A program made the position numbers and the translations under genes. Positions 25,601-33,238 of a DNA stretch of 47,541 nt are shown piece after piece. This DNA comes from an uncultured Oceanospirillaceae bacterium. GTDB taxonomy: Bacteria > Pseudomonadota > Gammaproteobacteria > Pseudomonadales > Balneatricaceae. Below the pieces are notes generated by a model. That model did not search any database. It was not told the DNA's origin and saw only the letters and a program-made list of their open reading frames with translations. Positions within the stretch are counted from its first letter, which is position 1; each line of letters begins with the position of its first letter. The stretch covers positions 1 through 47,541 of the forward strand of contig CAJXNY010000039.1 in assembly GCA_913057435.1 (NCBI GenBank). The letters run 5' to 3'.

Positions 25601-26736
25601 TGATCATCCACCCGCATTTTCAGCGCCAGTACGGGGTGCTCGAACGCGGGAGCTTCATTGAGGAAACCGCGTAAGCCGGTCCAGTGGATGGCATCTTTAA
25701 AGCGGTGGCTGGGTTGTGTTCCCTGACCCACGGGGGAAATTGAGGCGCGTTCTACCTTCACTTCAACCCGGCTGGCCGGTATATCCGCTATCGTCACCGT
25801 AAAACGCTGTGCATCGAGACTGGTGGCTGTAAAGTGCTCAGCCCGCCAGGCAACCGGCTCGAATGGTTCTACCAGGTTATTATCCTGATCGTAGCGTTGA
25901 ATCCAGATATGTATATCGACGCCCAGTTCACGTGGCCCACCATTGGACATCCAGTACAAGCCTGCGGGCAGGGTGAAATCCAGTTCGATCTTGCTGACAT
26001 CGGTGCCTTCCGGGTTGGCAAAATAAGCCGGGCTGATGGGCTGGCTTTCCCACTGATCCTGATCCGGGGCATAGAGCTCGATATCCCGCACTTCTTCAGA
26101 CTCGATGACTGCTGGCTCAAACAGGGTGACAGGTTCGCCAGGGGCAAACGTCGCCCATTCGACATCGCTGAAGTTTTCCAGCGGGGTGTCGCCCACCTTG
26201 ATATCGCTGTAGGCGTGTTCACCCTGGCCCAGTGAGAACAGCTGATAGAGGTGCTGCTGCTGGTCGATATAGCGGTGGTAGGGCTGGGCGGCAAAATCAG
26301 GCCATAACCGCACATCACCGTAGCTGACCGGGATCGGCTTGCCCAGCCGGGCGCGGTTGCCCTGGGCATCGGCGCTGTAGCTGGGAGACTGATCCTGACC
26401 GGTATTGGCTGAGGTTTCCGGGATATCCGGCATCAGCAGGTAGGAGGCAACCACACCGGCAACGGTGATGGCGGCCATCAGCCAGCCACCGACGAGGAAT
26501 CCATACTGACGCGGCAATATCAGTAGCTGATCGCCGCTTTGCAGCCGGTAGTGCCAGTCATCCAGTGCTTTGCCATTGAGGATAATGACAATCGGTGGCT
26601 GCTCACTGAGCACCTCGGCAGGGATGCCGGAGACGCGCGTCAGCCACTGGGCCAGCTGTGTGCCTGCAGGCAATTCATACTGCTCGCGCTGTTCGGCGCG
26701 CAGCGGGTGGTCGGCGATGGTGATATAGGCGGTCAT
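22603..26736 (-). CDS. Tail tip / host-specificity protein J-like (TipJ type)
   Basis: A 1377-residue protein. Residues 1-75 resemble a ubiquitin-like grasp domain (YELPAGTQLAQWL, IVIILNGKALDDW, GDQLLILP), followed by a hydrophobic segment (GGWLMAAITVAGVVASYLLM), typical of TipJ-type proteins, where lambda instead has a separate gpI. GKPIPVSYGDVRLWPDF and DIKVGDTPLENF are J-protein hallmarks. Fibronectin-III-like modules lie near 740-1000 (VLLVSWNPLRNTSQYRVEY). A coiled coil spans about 1100-1200, then a DUF1983-like tip (SMWTVKAQAG, ISNGHVSKAPF). In siphophages the J trimer forms the distal tip and binds receptor. It overlaps the K-like gene by four bases. Confidence 0.88.
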   Translation of the reverse strand: MTAYITIADHPLRAEQREQYELPAGTQLAQWLTRVSGIPAEVLSEQPPIVIILNGKALDDWHYRLQSGDQLLILPRQYGFLVGGWLMAAITVAGVVASYLLMPDIPETSANTGQDQSPSYSADAQGNRARLGKPIPVSYGDVRLWPDFAAQPYHRYIDQQQHLYQLFSLGQGEHAYSDIKVGDTPLENFSDVEWATFAPGEPVTLFEPAVIESEEVRDIELYAPDQDQWESQPISPAYFANPEGTDVSKIELDFTLPAGLYWMSNGGPRELGVDIHIWIQRYDQDNNLVEPFEPVAWRAEHFTATSLDAQRFTVTIADIPASRVEVKVERASISPVGQGTQPSHRFKDAIHWTGLRGFLNEAPAFEHPVLALKMRVDDQLSRQSERKINLRAQRKLLSWQPQVGWNEPQVTRNPAWAFCDAIMSHWGGRFTDAQLNLPQIAAVAQQFDDEGVYFDGIFDTPGKLWSVLQQLCSVDNAKPILSGGLFSIRRDIEEQPEYSYGMADIVANSFNIEYVTYDEWGYDSIEIEYTDRTSWKPATVLCSVTGQTERPHRVKLRGCTEQEQARKVGHRIAAAREFRNRRVSWKTELSGRLPQYGDTVWVSHEYPQWGISGTVLEVDSDGRTLILSEPVRSEGGWLAIPDASGKLQGPWQVAGSDDEYTVRLPADHNASIRTPATHASQFASNFLFADDAESLGLPVKIRTVRAAGEYSMELTGEYDNPAVYNPDLLPAPIPPKPPGSNSLDITGLQIRHQGTLADPVLLVSWNPLRNTSQYRVEYAYGEADWQFAGRASRPSILLDVRPQAMQVRVAAVMLDGLGPWTVMHTVPGEQLDNPPVIQGLRLATPFDGPVAEFVWEPLIGCDYSVHVVDGDGRIYHQQALTEPQFSYSADTARSEGCGREFTLQVWGRAAGVYSVAPASLAVRNEPPAAVTIEDVMGLGGMLSVFFAPSTAPDLAGYFAYYAVAEFDQADKVTLASPRIEGKTTNIAIPIAADDERPYQVRIAAYDVWGTEELILSEASAGLEAKILNSQLAKELREPIGLIPDLYSNAGEHNLRIGLVESQQSVHTSDIAATAQSIKTVQSKFDGKIATIEQTQQTEAGKLNAQAQRVTNLQTNYDGQLSTLHKGQEAWSDDKETFTQQIETVQSSANNAQATANGAHTLAASVQTKQSTYADRFGKLESMWTVKAQAGNSYASIGLSAKAGSPSQMILAADEFAISNGHVSKAPFRVKNGIVRMDEALIGHAAITTLHLQGNAVTIPSGSTRFQEILLTNSLVTTHHTYISIPEDNMPVLISASLRHGTKAHAPGDTWAVYQVQLFVGPHVIYDSGECRGDHFSTMVKIALGKGTYKVHMRVRTVDSRGVGVINAQTLTALGLRR

Positions 26737-27143
26737 GGCAATAAACTCCGGTGAATCCAGTATTCAATGCGCGGGGCGATGGTTGTTAACTGCTCCACCC
26801 GGTCCAGCCCGACGCCCAGCTTCTGGTGGCTGTGCAGGCAGCGGCCGCCGTTTACATCCACCCATAAGCCGATATGGTGCCAGGTACGCAGGGTGCCGAT
26901 CAGCACCACGGCGCCGTTTTGCGGCTGATCCAGCTGTTGCCAGTGGCCAGTCTGGCGTTCGCCATTAATGGCCTGGCTGATGGCGCGGTAATCGTTGGTG
27001 ATGACCTCGCGGTAGCGGGACATATCGACGCCGTAATGGCGGTTCAGACCGTGCCAGACCAGGCCGTGGCAGTCGTAGGCGTCTGGCCCGGTGGCGTAGG
27101 CACGCCACGGCAGGCCGATGTAATCAGCAACCCAGTGGGACAT
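26733..27143 (-). CDS. NlpC/P60 tail peptidoglycan hydrolase (lambda gpK-like)
   Basis: A 136-residue protein. The catalytic Cys is in AYDCHGLVWHGL (about residue 24) and the His in TWHHIGLWVD; a later polar residue completes the NlpC/P60 papain-like triad. Family members cleave the gamma-D-Glu-diaminopimelate bond of peptidoglycan. In lambda gpK this domain is part of the tail tip. Here it stands alone, without the JAMM/Mov34 domain that gpK carries. Position between the DUF1833 gene and the J-like gene matches lambda-type synteny. Confidence 0.88.
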   Translation of the reverse strand: MSHWVADYIGLPWRAYATGPDAYDCHGLVWHGLNRHYGVDMSRYREVITNDYRAISQAINGERQTGHWQQLDQPQNGAVVLIGTLRTWHHIGLWVDVNGGRCLHSHQKLGVGLDRVEQLTTIAPRIEYWIHRSLLP

Positions 27144-27166
27144 TGGTTTTTCTCGAATTCGGGGTG

Positions 27167-27652
27167 TCAGAGCAGCCAGGGGTGGCTGATGGAGGTGTAG
27201 TTAATACGCGGAAAGGGTGCGTTGATGGCATCCAGAAAGCTGGCCTCGGCGGTTACTCGGCTGGCGTTGCAGCGTGGGTTGCGCAGGGTCAGCCGACGGA
27301 TGTCCTGGGGGCCGTTCAGGTCGGTGTCCAGATATTCACGGTACACCAGCTCGATCGGCGCACGCGCGCCGTCGGCCTGGGCTTCCAGTTCCAGCAGAAT
27401 GTCGCGGCTGACGCCATCGATGGAAATCTGCAGCGACTCCCGCCCCTGTACGCCCTTCTCCGGCAGCTTGAGCTGCATGGCGATGGGCTGCCAGTCGATC
27501 GTCTCACCTGTTTCCAGTTGCGCCGTGAAGGCGTCGGTACCGTTGATCAGGTAGTAAGGTCGGCTGAATGAGGGGTGGTTCAGCTGGATGGTTTCATAAC
27601 GCACCGCCGCGCCGCCAGCGGCGAACCACTGGCGGAGCAGGGGTGATTCCAT
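27167..27652 (-). CDS. DUF1833-like minor tail protein (lambda gpL position)
   Basis: A 161-residue protein with the DUF1833 features PLLRQWFAAGGAAVRYETI, then SRPYYLINGTDAF, GVSRDILLELEAQA, PIELVYREYL and LRNPRCNASRVTAEASF. DUF1833 proteins sit just before the NlpC/P60 protein in lambda-like tail operons and take the place of gpL, which joins tip and tube. Stop and start spacing to neighbours is 11-23 bases, consistent with one operon. Confidence 0.75.
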   Translation of the reverse strand: MESPLLRQWFAAGGAAVRYETIQLNHPSFSRPYYLINGTDAFTAQLETGETIDWQPIAMQLKLPEKGVQGRESLQISIDGVSRDILLELEAQADGARAPIELVYREYLDTDLNGPQDIRRLTLRNPRCNASRVTAEASFLDAINAPFPRINYTSISHPWLL

Positions 27653-27663
27653 AACAGGTGCTC

Positions 27664-28131
27664 CTACAGGGCGTAACGGCCCGCGCTGGCGTAGTAGTTA
27701 TCCAGCAGATCGGCCAGTACGCCACCTTTGAGTTCCAGGTAGCTCAGGGCGGCGACCAGATCCGGATGCTGCGACCAGATCTCGTCGAGAAAGCCAAGGC
27801 TGGCCATCAGATCCTCAGCGATCGGATCGGTTGCCGCCAGCTGGCGGATAGCGATGCGTCGCTCCGCCCCCAGCCAGCGCTGGAAGCTGTTAGGCGTGAT
27901 ACGAAAATCACGGGCCGCCGTCGCCGCTTCTTCGGCCTGCTGGGCGTCCTGCAGGCGCGCATGTTCGGCAATTGCCTGCTCATCGTTCAGGCCCTGGTAG
28001 TGCTGTATGATCTCGCCGTTGTCCAGGCTGAAGCGAAGTGGCAGCGCGGAGTCCGCGCCCTGGGGCATTGCATAATCACCAGTGTCATCCACGCGAATGC
28101 ACTGGCCGTCCTCTGCGAACGTCAGTTTCAT
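27664..28131 (-). CDS. Phage tail module hypothetical protein
   Basis: A 155-residue protein. The first 55 residues are beta-rich (MKLTFAEDGQCIRVDDTGD, FSLDNGEIIQHYQG). The rest is helical, with FRITPNSFQRWLGAERRIAIRQ and SYLELKGGVLADLLDNYY. I do not recognise a named family. Conserved spacing on both sides places it in the tail operon; it could be an assembly helper or a minor tip protein. Confidence 0.6.
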   Translation of the reverse strand: MKLTFAEDGQCIRVDDTGDYAMPQGADSALPLRFSLDNGEIIQHYQGLNDEQAIAEHARLQDAQQAEEAATAARDFRITPNSFQRWLGAERRIAIRQLAATDPIAEDLMASLGFLDEIWSQHPDLVAALSYLELKGGVLADLLDNYYASAGRYAL

Positions 28132-28163
28132 GGGGTGTTCCTTTTGTTAAATGGGGAAGTGGC

Positions 28164-29576
28164 TTAGACGGTCAGCAGACCTTCGTTAAACTCATTGGAT
28201 TCGGAAGGGTGGTGCAGCAGACGGCCTAGGAAGAGGCCGCTGTAGTTGGTGGAGGCTGTATAACCGGACACCGCCGGGCTGAAGCGGAAATCTGGCAGTG
28301 CAGCGCCCTTCATCTGATCATCGTGCTGGTCGATCAGTCGCAGATCATAAGCACCCGTGTTGATATCAAAGTTACTGTGATCAATCAGGGCGAAGGCACG
28401 GCCACCGATCGGGGCAATGCTCTGGCTACGGTTGGACGTAGCAGTATTCTGATACCAGGAGAAGCCAACAGCGGATGCTGTGCTGCAGTAGAACAGATTG
28501 GCCCCGGTCAGGTAGTAATAGTAGGGCGCATAGATGGCGATGCGGCTCTGATCAAACGACAGCTGGTGTTTCTGGGCATAGTAGCCACCGTGCTCTACGC
28601 CGCGGCCAGTGTTGCAACCCAGTGATTTGGCCAGGCTGACTTTAGTGCCATCGAAGGCAAACAGCTGGTGTGCACCGGTGTAACGGTGGCCCAGCCAGGC
28701 GCTGCCATCATCACAGGGCACCACTTTGATATTGCCGTACCAGCCTTTCTGGCTGGTGCCGCTGTAGCCACCGGCGGTGCTGGTGTCGTAATCGATAAAG
28801 CGGTAGTCACCGGCGGTTTTGGCCGCTTTCAGCATCGCGCCCAGTGCCACCGAGTCCAGGCCGATTTTGGCTGACAGTCCGGTCCAGATATGCAGGCGGA
28901 ACTGGTTGTAGCCACTGTTATTCTGCACCAGCATCAGGGTATCAGTGCGGCGGTTATAGCCGATACTGCCGGTCATTTCAGCAACCTTGCCTGCTATCGG
29001 GGCGGTCAGATGATCGGCGCTCAGGGTCAGCCGGCCCTGGCCTTCAGGGGTATGAGTCAGATGATTAAACAGTCCCGACAGCGGCCGCAGATAGATGCTG
29101 GTGCCGTTCAGAAACAGATTGATGCCACGCTGATAGCCGGGCTCACCGACTACCGTGCCCAGGTACTGGGCATTTACAGTCATATTATATGGCGTTGGTA
29201 ACAGGGCACCGCGGTTATCCATGATTTCGCTGCGGTGGTTAAAACCATCGCCATCACAGCTGATGCCCATATAGCCGGATTGTGGATCTAACCCTTGCGT
29301 ATTCATCGTTGAGCTATAACCGTGGGCGCGGTAGTTATTGGCCTCACTGTTTTCCATATAGCCCTGCACCCCGGTGCCGCCCACGGCGGAGTAGCCATTT
29401 TCGGTAATCCCCGCCAGTGGCAGTTCGTTTGAGCTGGTACCGAACACCGCCAGGTTGGCATTGCCGGAGGTATCACAGCCCTGGATATACCAGAGGGGGG
29501 TATCGGGCAGGTACATACCATTGAAGTAGTGGCCCTGGGCAGCGTTTGCGCTGCCATCATTAAAAATACGGCTCAT
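28164..29576 (-). CDS. Large tail-associated protein, beta-rich (fibre or decoration candidate)
   Basis: A 470-residue protein rich in Gly, Tyr, Ser and Asn with few charged stretches, typical of extracellular phage beta structures. Repeating short strands include GGYSGTSQKGWYGNIKVVP, AWLGHRYTGAHQLFAFDGT and RIAIYAPYYYYLTG, and may form a propeller. The start overlaps the end of the preceding gene by four bases (ATGA). No sequence family is obvious. In lambda-like order it falls between the tape measure and the L/K/J block, where some phages carry an inserted fibre cassette. Confidence 0.55.
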   Translation of the reverse strand: MSRIFNDGSANAAQGHYFNGMYLPDTPLWYIQGCDTSGNANLAVFGTSSNELPLAGITENGYSAVGGTGVQGYMENSEANNYRAHGYSSTMNTQGLDPQSGYMGISCDGDGFNHRSEIMDNRGALLPTPYNMTVNAQYLGTVVGEPGYQRGINLFLNGTSIYLRPLSGLFNHLTHTPEGQGRLTLSADHLTAPIAGKVAEMTGSIGYNRRTDTLMLVQNNSGYNQFRLHIWTGLSAKIGLDSVALGAMLKAAKTAGDYRFIDYDTSTAGGYSGTSQKGWYGNIKVVPCDDGSAWLGHRYTGAHQLFAFDGTKVSLAKSLGCNTGRGVEHGGYYAQKHQLSFDQSRIAIYAPYYYYLTGANLFYCSTASAVGFSWYQNTATSNRSQSIAPIGGRAFALIDHSNFDINTGAYDLRLIDQHDDQMKGAALPDFRFSPAVSGYTASTNYSGLFLGRLLHHPSESNEFNEGLLTV

Positions 29577-29896
29577 GCTTTGATCTCCTCGATGCCCCAG
29601 CCATTGACGGCAATGTCAGCGGAGCTGGATGCGATGGCGATGCCCTGATCGGCATCCAGGAAGATCCCTTCACGCAGCAGCACCTGGCCGGGTTTAAGTT
29701 CTACGTTGTATTCAATGGCTTTGGCCGGGGCGTCCAGTACGGTGTCGGTTTTCTTCACCAGGAACATGGATACCCGGGCCGCAACCTTGCCGGTGTTGAC
29801 GACATTGGTCACCAGAGTGGCGATAGAACCTGCTGGCACCTGGTAGGCGCGTGCAGGGGTGTCTGCCGTGATGGCAGCGCTAAACAGATGGGACAT
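29573..29896 (-). CDS. Small beta-rich tail protein
   Basis: A 107-residue protein with a jelly-roll-like strand pattern: IATLVTNVVNTGKVAARVSMF, YNVELKPGQVLLREG, IAIASSSADIAVNGW. Similar small proteins are found beside phage fibre genes as adaptors. Its stop codon overlaps the start of the 470-residue gene (ATGA), so the two are probably made in a fixed ratio. Function unknown. Confidence 0.6.
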   Translation of the reverse strand: MSHLFSAAITADTPARAYQVPAGSIATLVTNVVNTGKVAARVSMFLVKKTDTVLDAPAKAIEYNVELKPGQVLLREGIFLDADQGIAIASSSADIAVNGWGIEEIKA

Positions 29897-29926
29897 ACTT
29901 ACTCTCCAGTTTGATAATTACAGACA

Positions 29927-30454
29927 TCAGATCAGGTTATAAAACAGTGCCCGGGCACCCGGGCGCGGCTGGATTTTGTCCAGTTCACGGGCCAGTACGG
30001 CGCGTTTGTCGGCAACTGCCGCCAGGGCATCATCACGCACGGTGTCGGCATCGGTGTGCAGCTGGGCCAGTTCGGTAACCAGCACCGCCTGCTTATCCGT
30101 GATGGCACTGAGTGCGGCATCGCGCACATCACCGGCGTCGCTTTGCAGGCCGGTCAGCGTAGTGCCCGCGTGTGCGGTCATGGCGGCCTGGGTGTCATGA
30201 CCGACCTTGACCAGTGCGGCCTGGGTGGCCTCACCATGGGCAGTCAGCTCGGCGGTGCGGTTGGTCACCAGTTGTTCAATGGCTTTGATGGCGTCTTCGC
30301 CCGCTTCCACCACATCAATCAGGGTGGCGGCACCGCCAATCTTTTCGGTGGCGCTGGCCAGGTAGGCCAGTTCTTCGGCGGTGGCCAGGGGGGCCTTGTC
30401 CTCGACGCCCTGCTTGACGGCAAGGACGGTTGAGGCCAGTTCAGTAATAGGCAT
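29927..30454 (-). CDS. Coiled-coil tail fibre-type protein
   Basis: A 175-residue, Ala- and Asp-rich, mostly helical protein. The repeat element VRD-AL-A--DK-AVL--EL occurs twice (about 108-130 and 137-160), each about 30 residues, suggesting a trimeric coiled coil. The C-terminus (GARALFYNLI) is hydrophobic and may cap or bind a partner. It lies between the long 757-residue fibre and the small beta-rich protein, consistent with one segmented fibre. Confidence 0.6.
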   Translation of the reverse strand: MPITELASTVLAVKQGVEDKAPLATAEELAYLASATEKIGGAATLIDVVEAGEDAIKAIEQLVTNRTAELTAHGEATQAALVKVGHDTQAAMTAHAGTTLTGLQSDAGDVRDAALSAITDKQAVLVTELAQLHTDADTVRDDALAAVADKRAVLARELDKIQPRPGARALFYNLI

Positions 30455-30481
30455 GTAGCTCTCCTTGGGGGTGTGTCAGCA

Positions 30482-32755
30482 TCAGATGCTGAACATGATT
30501 TTGTTTTTCAGTCGTTTGATCTGCTGGTTGATCAGCGCCACGTCCAGGCTGTCAGCATGGGCTTTGGCCTGGGTTGCACTCAGGGTGGCGGCATCACGGG
30601 CAGCCTGGGCTGCATCGCGGGCGCTGAGGGTGGCGTCTTTATCGGCGTTGCTGGCCTGAGCCGATTCGGTGGCTTGCAGGGCATCAGTCTGAGCGCTGGC
30701 ACTGGCTGTCAGGGTGGCCTGTTCGGCGGTCAGTACGATGGTTTCACTGGCGGCCACGCTCTGCTGAGCTGCCTGAGCAGCGCTGGCAGAGGCGGTGGCG
30801 GCTGTTGCCGCACTCTGCGCCTGGCTGTTGTGCAGCTGGGCTGCGCTGTCAGCGCTGCTGGCCTGGCTGGCCGACAGGGCTGCGGCGGTGGCGTCCTGCT
30901 GTGCACTGGCCATGGCGCTGGTTGCACTGAGCTGCGCGGCCTGGGCGCTGTCTTTATCGCTGGCGGCGGCACTGGCGGCTGCCACGGCGGACTGGTCCGC
31001 GCTGATGGCACTGGTACTGGCCTCCAGCGCTGTGCTGGCGGCGGTTTCAGCCTGTCCGGCAGCGGTTTCAGTGGCCAGCCGGTCGGCGGCGCTGGCGCTG
31101 GCATCGTCGGTAACCTGGTCCCGCAGGGCTTCGAGTTCAGCGCTGATATCACCCTGGATGCCCTGAATACCCTGATCACCTTTTTCGCCGATACCAAACG
31201 GGATCGGCCCGTCCCACTGGGCTGGACCGCGCAGGATGTAGATGTAGCTGCCCGCATGGGGGTTGAGTTCCAGCCATTTAAAGCCCACTGGCTCAGCATC
31301 GTAATCGGTGCGGAGGCCATCGTCGGAGGTGGCGTTGGGGGCAAAGAAGGCGATGTCTTCACCGATGGCACTTTGCAGCGCACTGAGGTGGCTGGCCGCT
31401 GTGATGACAGAACCTGCCGCCGCGCTGGCAGATTGCCCGGCGGCCTGCTGTGCTGCTTCAGCAGCGTTGCGCGCGGCAGTGGCATCGCTGGCGCGCTGGT
31501 CGGTATTAGCGTAAAGGGCTGCGACGGCTAACCGGTCGGCGGCCGTGGCCGTTGCATCGATGGCAATCTGGCTGCGATCCTCAGCGGTGGCCAGGGCATC
31601 GGCAGCACTGGCACCGGCAGACTGAGCGGCGGCATCGCGGGCATTTTCAGCGCTCTGCTGCGCCTGCCCGGCAGCGGTAACGGACTGGGCGGCCTGCTGC
31701 TGTGATAGCTGAGCAGCACTGCGAGCGACGTCAGCATCGCTGACCTGCTGTTCAATGTCGCTGCGCTGCTGGGCGACTTCGGCCCGGTCCGCCAGGGTGG
31801 CAGCACGGTCTTCACCGGTCTGTTGACGATCGGCGGCCGTGACCAGAACATCGGCGGCCGTGGCCAGGGCGTCTGTTGCGGTCTGGCTGCGATCGGCGGC
31901 TGTAGCCAGGGCATCAGCGGCGCTGGCGACGGCGGACTGGCTGGCAGCATCGCGGGCACTTTCAGCTGTCTGTTGCGCCAGGCTGGTAGCGGTGACTGAC
32001 AGGGCGGCCTGCTGCTGAGCAGCCTGGGCAGCGTCACGGGCGTTGTTCGCGTCATTGAGATGCTGCTCAACTTCCGCCTGCTGGCGGCTGACTTCGGTGC
32101 GGTCGGCAGCGGTGGCGCTGCGGTCCAGTCCGGTCTGGACCCGGTCGGCCGCTGTGGCAATTGCATCTGCAGTGCTGGCCAGGGCTGACTGGGCAGCGTG
32201 GTCGCGCGCCGTTTCAACAGCGGTCTGGGTTTGCTGAGCTTCGGTGGCTGCTGCTGCGGCCTGTTGTTGAGCAGCCTGGGCACCCTGTTCGGCGATAGCA
32301 GCATCACTGGCGCGCTGATCGATAAAACTGCGCTGGCTGGCGACGGCGCTGCGGTCGGCTGCCGTGGCAATCGCATCGGCGGCGGTTTTCAGCTGATCGC
32401 TAGCGGTGCTCTGCGTATAGCCCTGGGCCTGCGTCGCAGCCTGGTCGGCGGCCTGGCGGGCGTTATCCGCCGCCTGGCGATCAGCCAGGGCAGCGGTGCT
32501 GTATTGCTGGGCGGTTTGCTGGTGCTGGTCGGCGGTGTGGACGGCCTGGTCGATAGCGGTTTTGCTGTCGATGGCGTGTTGGCGTTCGGCGCTGATGGCC
32601 GTGCTAATGGCGATTGCCAGCGCCCGTTTAATACTGGGCTGATGGCCCGCGTCGGTGGCGACGGTGTCGTTTTCATCGCCATGAATAATGTCGTGCAGCA
32701 GCCGCTGGTCGATTTCCAGCTGCTGTAGCACGGCGTCAAATGCCTGTGTACTCAT
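30482..32755 (-). CDS. Long Ala-rich coiled-coil tail fibre with collagen-like insert
   Basis: A 757-residue protein. Nearly the whole chain is built of Ala/Gln/Asp/Ser-rich heptad-like repeats (AATAADR-Q-, AQQQAA, SARDAAAQS), as in the shafts of lambda Stf-type side fibres. At about residue 440-520 there is a non-repetitive island (FAPNATSDDGLRTDY, FKWLELNPHAGSYIYIL) followed by a short collagen-like segment (GEKGDQGIQGIQGD) that would register three chains. The C-terminus is IKRLKNKIMFSI. It is a trimeric fibre, probably continued by the next small genes. Strong strand shadows occur opposite because of the repetitive codons. Confidence 0.78.
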   Translation of the reverse strand: MSTQAFDAVLQQLEIDQRLLHDIIHGDENDTVATDAGHQPSIKRALAIAISTAISAERQHAIDSKTAIDQAVHTADQHQQTAQQYSTAALADRQAADNARQAADQAATQAQGYTQSTASDQLKTAADAIATAADRSAVASQRSFIDQRASDAAIAEQGAQAAQQQAAAAATEAQQTQTAVETARDHAAQSALASTADAIATAADRVQTGLDRSATAADRTEVSRQQAEVEQHLNDANNARDAAQAAQQQAALSVTATSLAQQTAESARDAASQSAVASAADALATAADRSQTATDALATAADVLVTAADRQQTGEDRAATLADRAEVAQQRSDIEQQVSDADVARSAAQLSQQQAAQSVTAAGQAQQSAENARDAAAQSAGASAADALATAEDRSQIAIDATATAADRLAVAALYANTDQRASDATAARNAAEAAQQAAGQSASAAAGSVITAASHLSALQSAIGEDIAFFAPNATSDDGLRTDYDAEPVGFKWLELNPHAGSYIYILRGPAQWDGPIPFGIGEKGDQGIQGIQGDISAELEALRDQVTDDASASAADRLATETAAGQAETAASTALEASTSAISADQSAVAAASAAASDKDSAQAAQLSATSAMASAQQDATAAALSASQASSADSAAQLHNSQAQSAATAATASASAAQAAQQSVAASETIVLTAEQATLTASASAQTDALQATESAQASNADKDATLSARDAAQAARDAATLSATQAKAHADSLDVALINQQIKRLKNKIMFSI

Positions 32756-32758
32756 TGA

Positions 32759-33238
32759 TTACCATTCCCTGTGAACGATGCGGTGCAGCCGGCTGCTGGT
32801 CTGTTTTAACCAGTTGGGGCTGTATTTAAGCAGCAGATCGAGCTGCGCCTGGGTAAGGGCCTGTGCATGACGCTGGTAGGAGATGCACTGGCAGGCGTAT
32901 TTCCAGCGTCCGCTCTGCATTCGGGGCCCGGTGAGTTTGTGAAACTGCACCAGGGTGGCGTGGACGCCGGTGCCATCGCGCAGCGGAAACCAGAACCAGC
33001 GCGTGCCGCCTTCCAGTTCCCGTTCCAGCCAGGCTTCAAAGTTGGCCAGCTGACCATCGTTGAGCAGCAGCTCAAAATAGAAATCCCGCACCGGGGTGCG
33101 GGATGTGAGGCGGGTTCGGGGCGGGCCGGAGGCCATGGCGGTGCGGCTGTGGCGGGGCCGGTCCTGGTAACGGTAGCCTTTGAGCAGGCCCAGCGGCAGT
33201 TTGTCGGCGGGCCAGATCGGCGCGGTGTCATCTGTCAT
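32759..33238 (-). CDS. Minor tail protein (lambda gpM position)
   Basis: A 159-residue protein directly after the tape measure, the position of lambda gpM. Motifs: FYFELLLNDGQLANFEAWLE, GTRWFWFPLRDGTGVH and GRWKYACQCISYQRH, a beta-sandwich-like layout as expected for a tube or tip adaptor. The start overlaps the tape-measure stop (TAATG). Sequence identity to gpM itself is not evident, so the call rests on synteny and size. Confidence 0.6.
   Translation of the reverse strand: MTDDTAPIWPADKLPLGLLKGYRYQDRPRHSRTAMASGPPRTRLTSRTPVRDFYFELLLNDGQLANFEAWLERELEGGTRWFWFPLRDGTGVHATLVQFHKLTGPRMQSGRWKYACQCISYQRHAQALTQAQLDLLLKYSPNWLKQTSSRLHRIVHREW

Noticed and set aside
30473-31531. Gly-rich plus-strand frame (352 residues)
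   Set aside because: It lies opposite the Ala-rich coiled-coil fibre; Ala codons read as Gly/Cys/Ser codons on the other strand.
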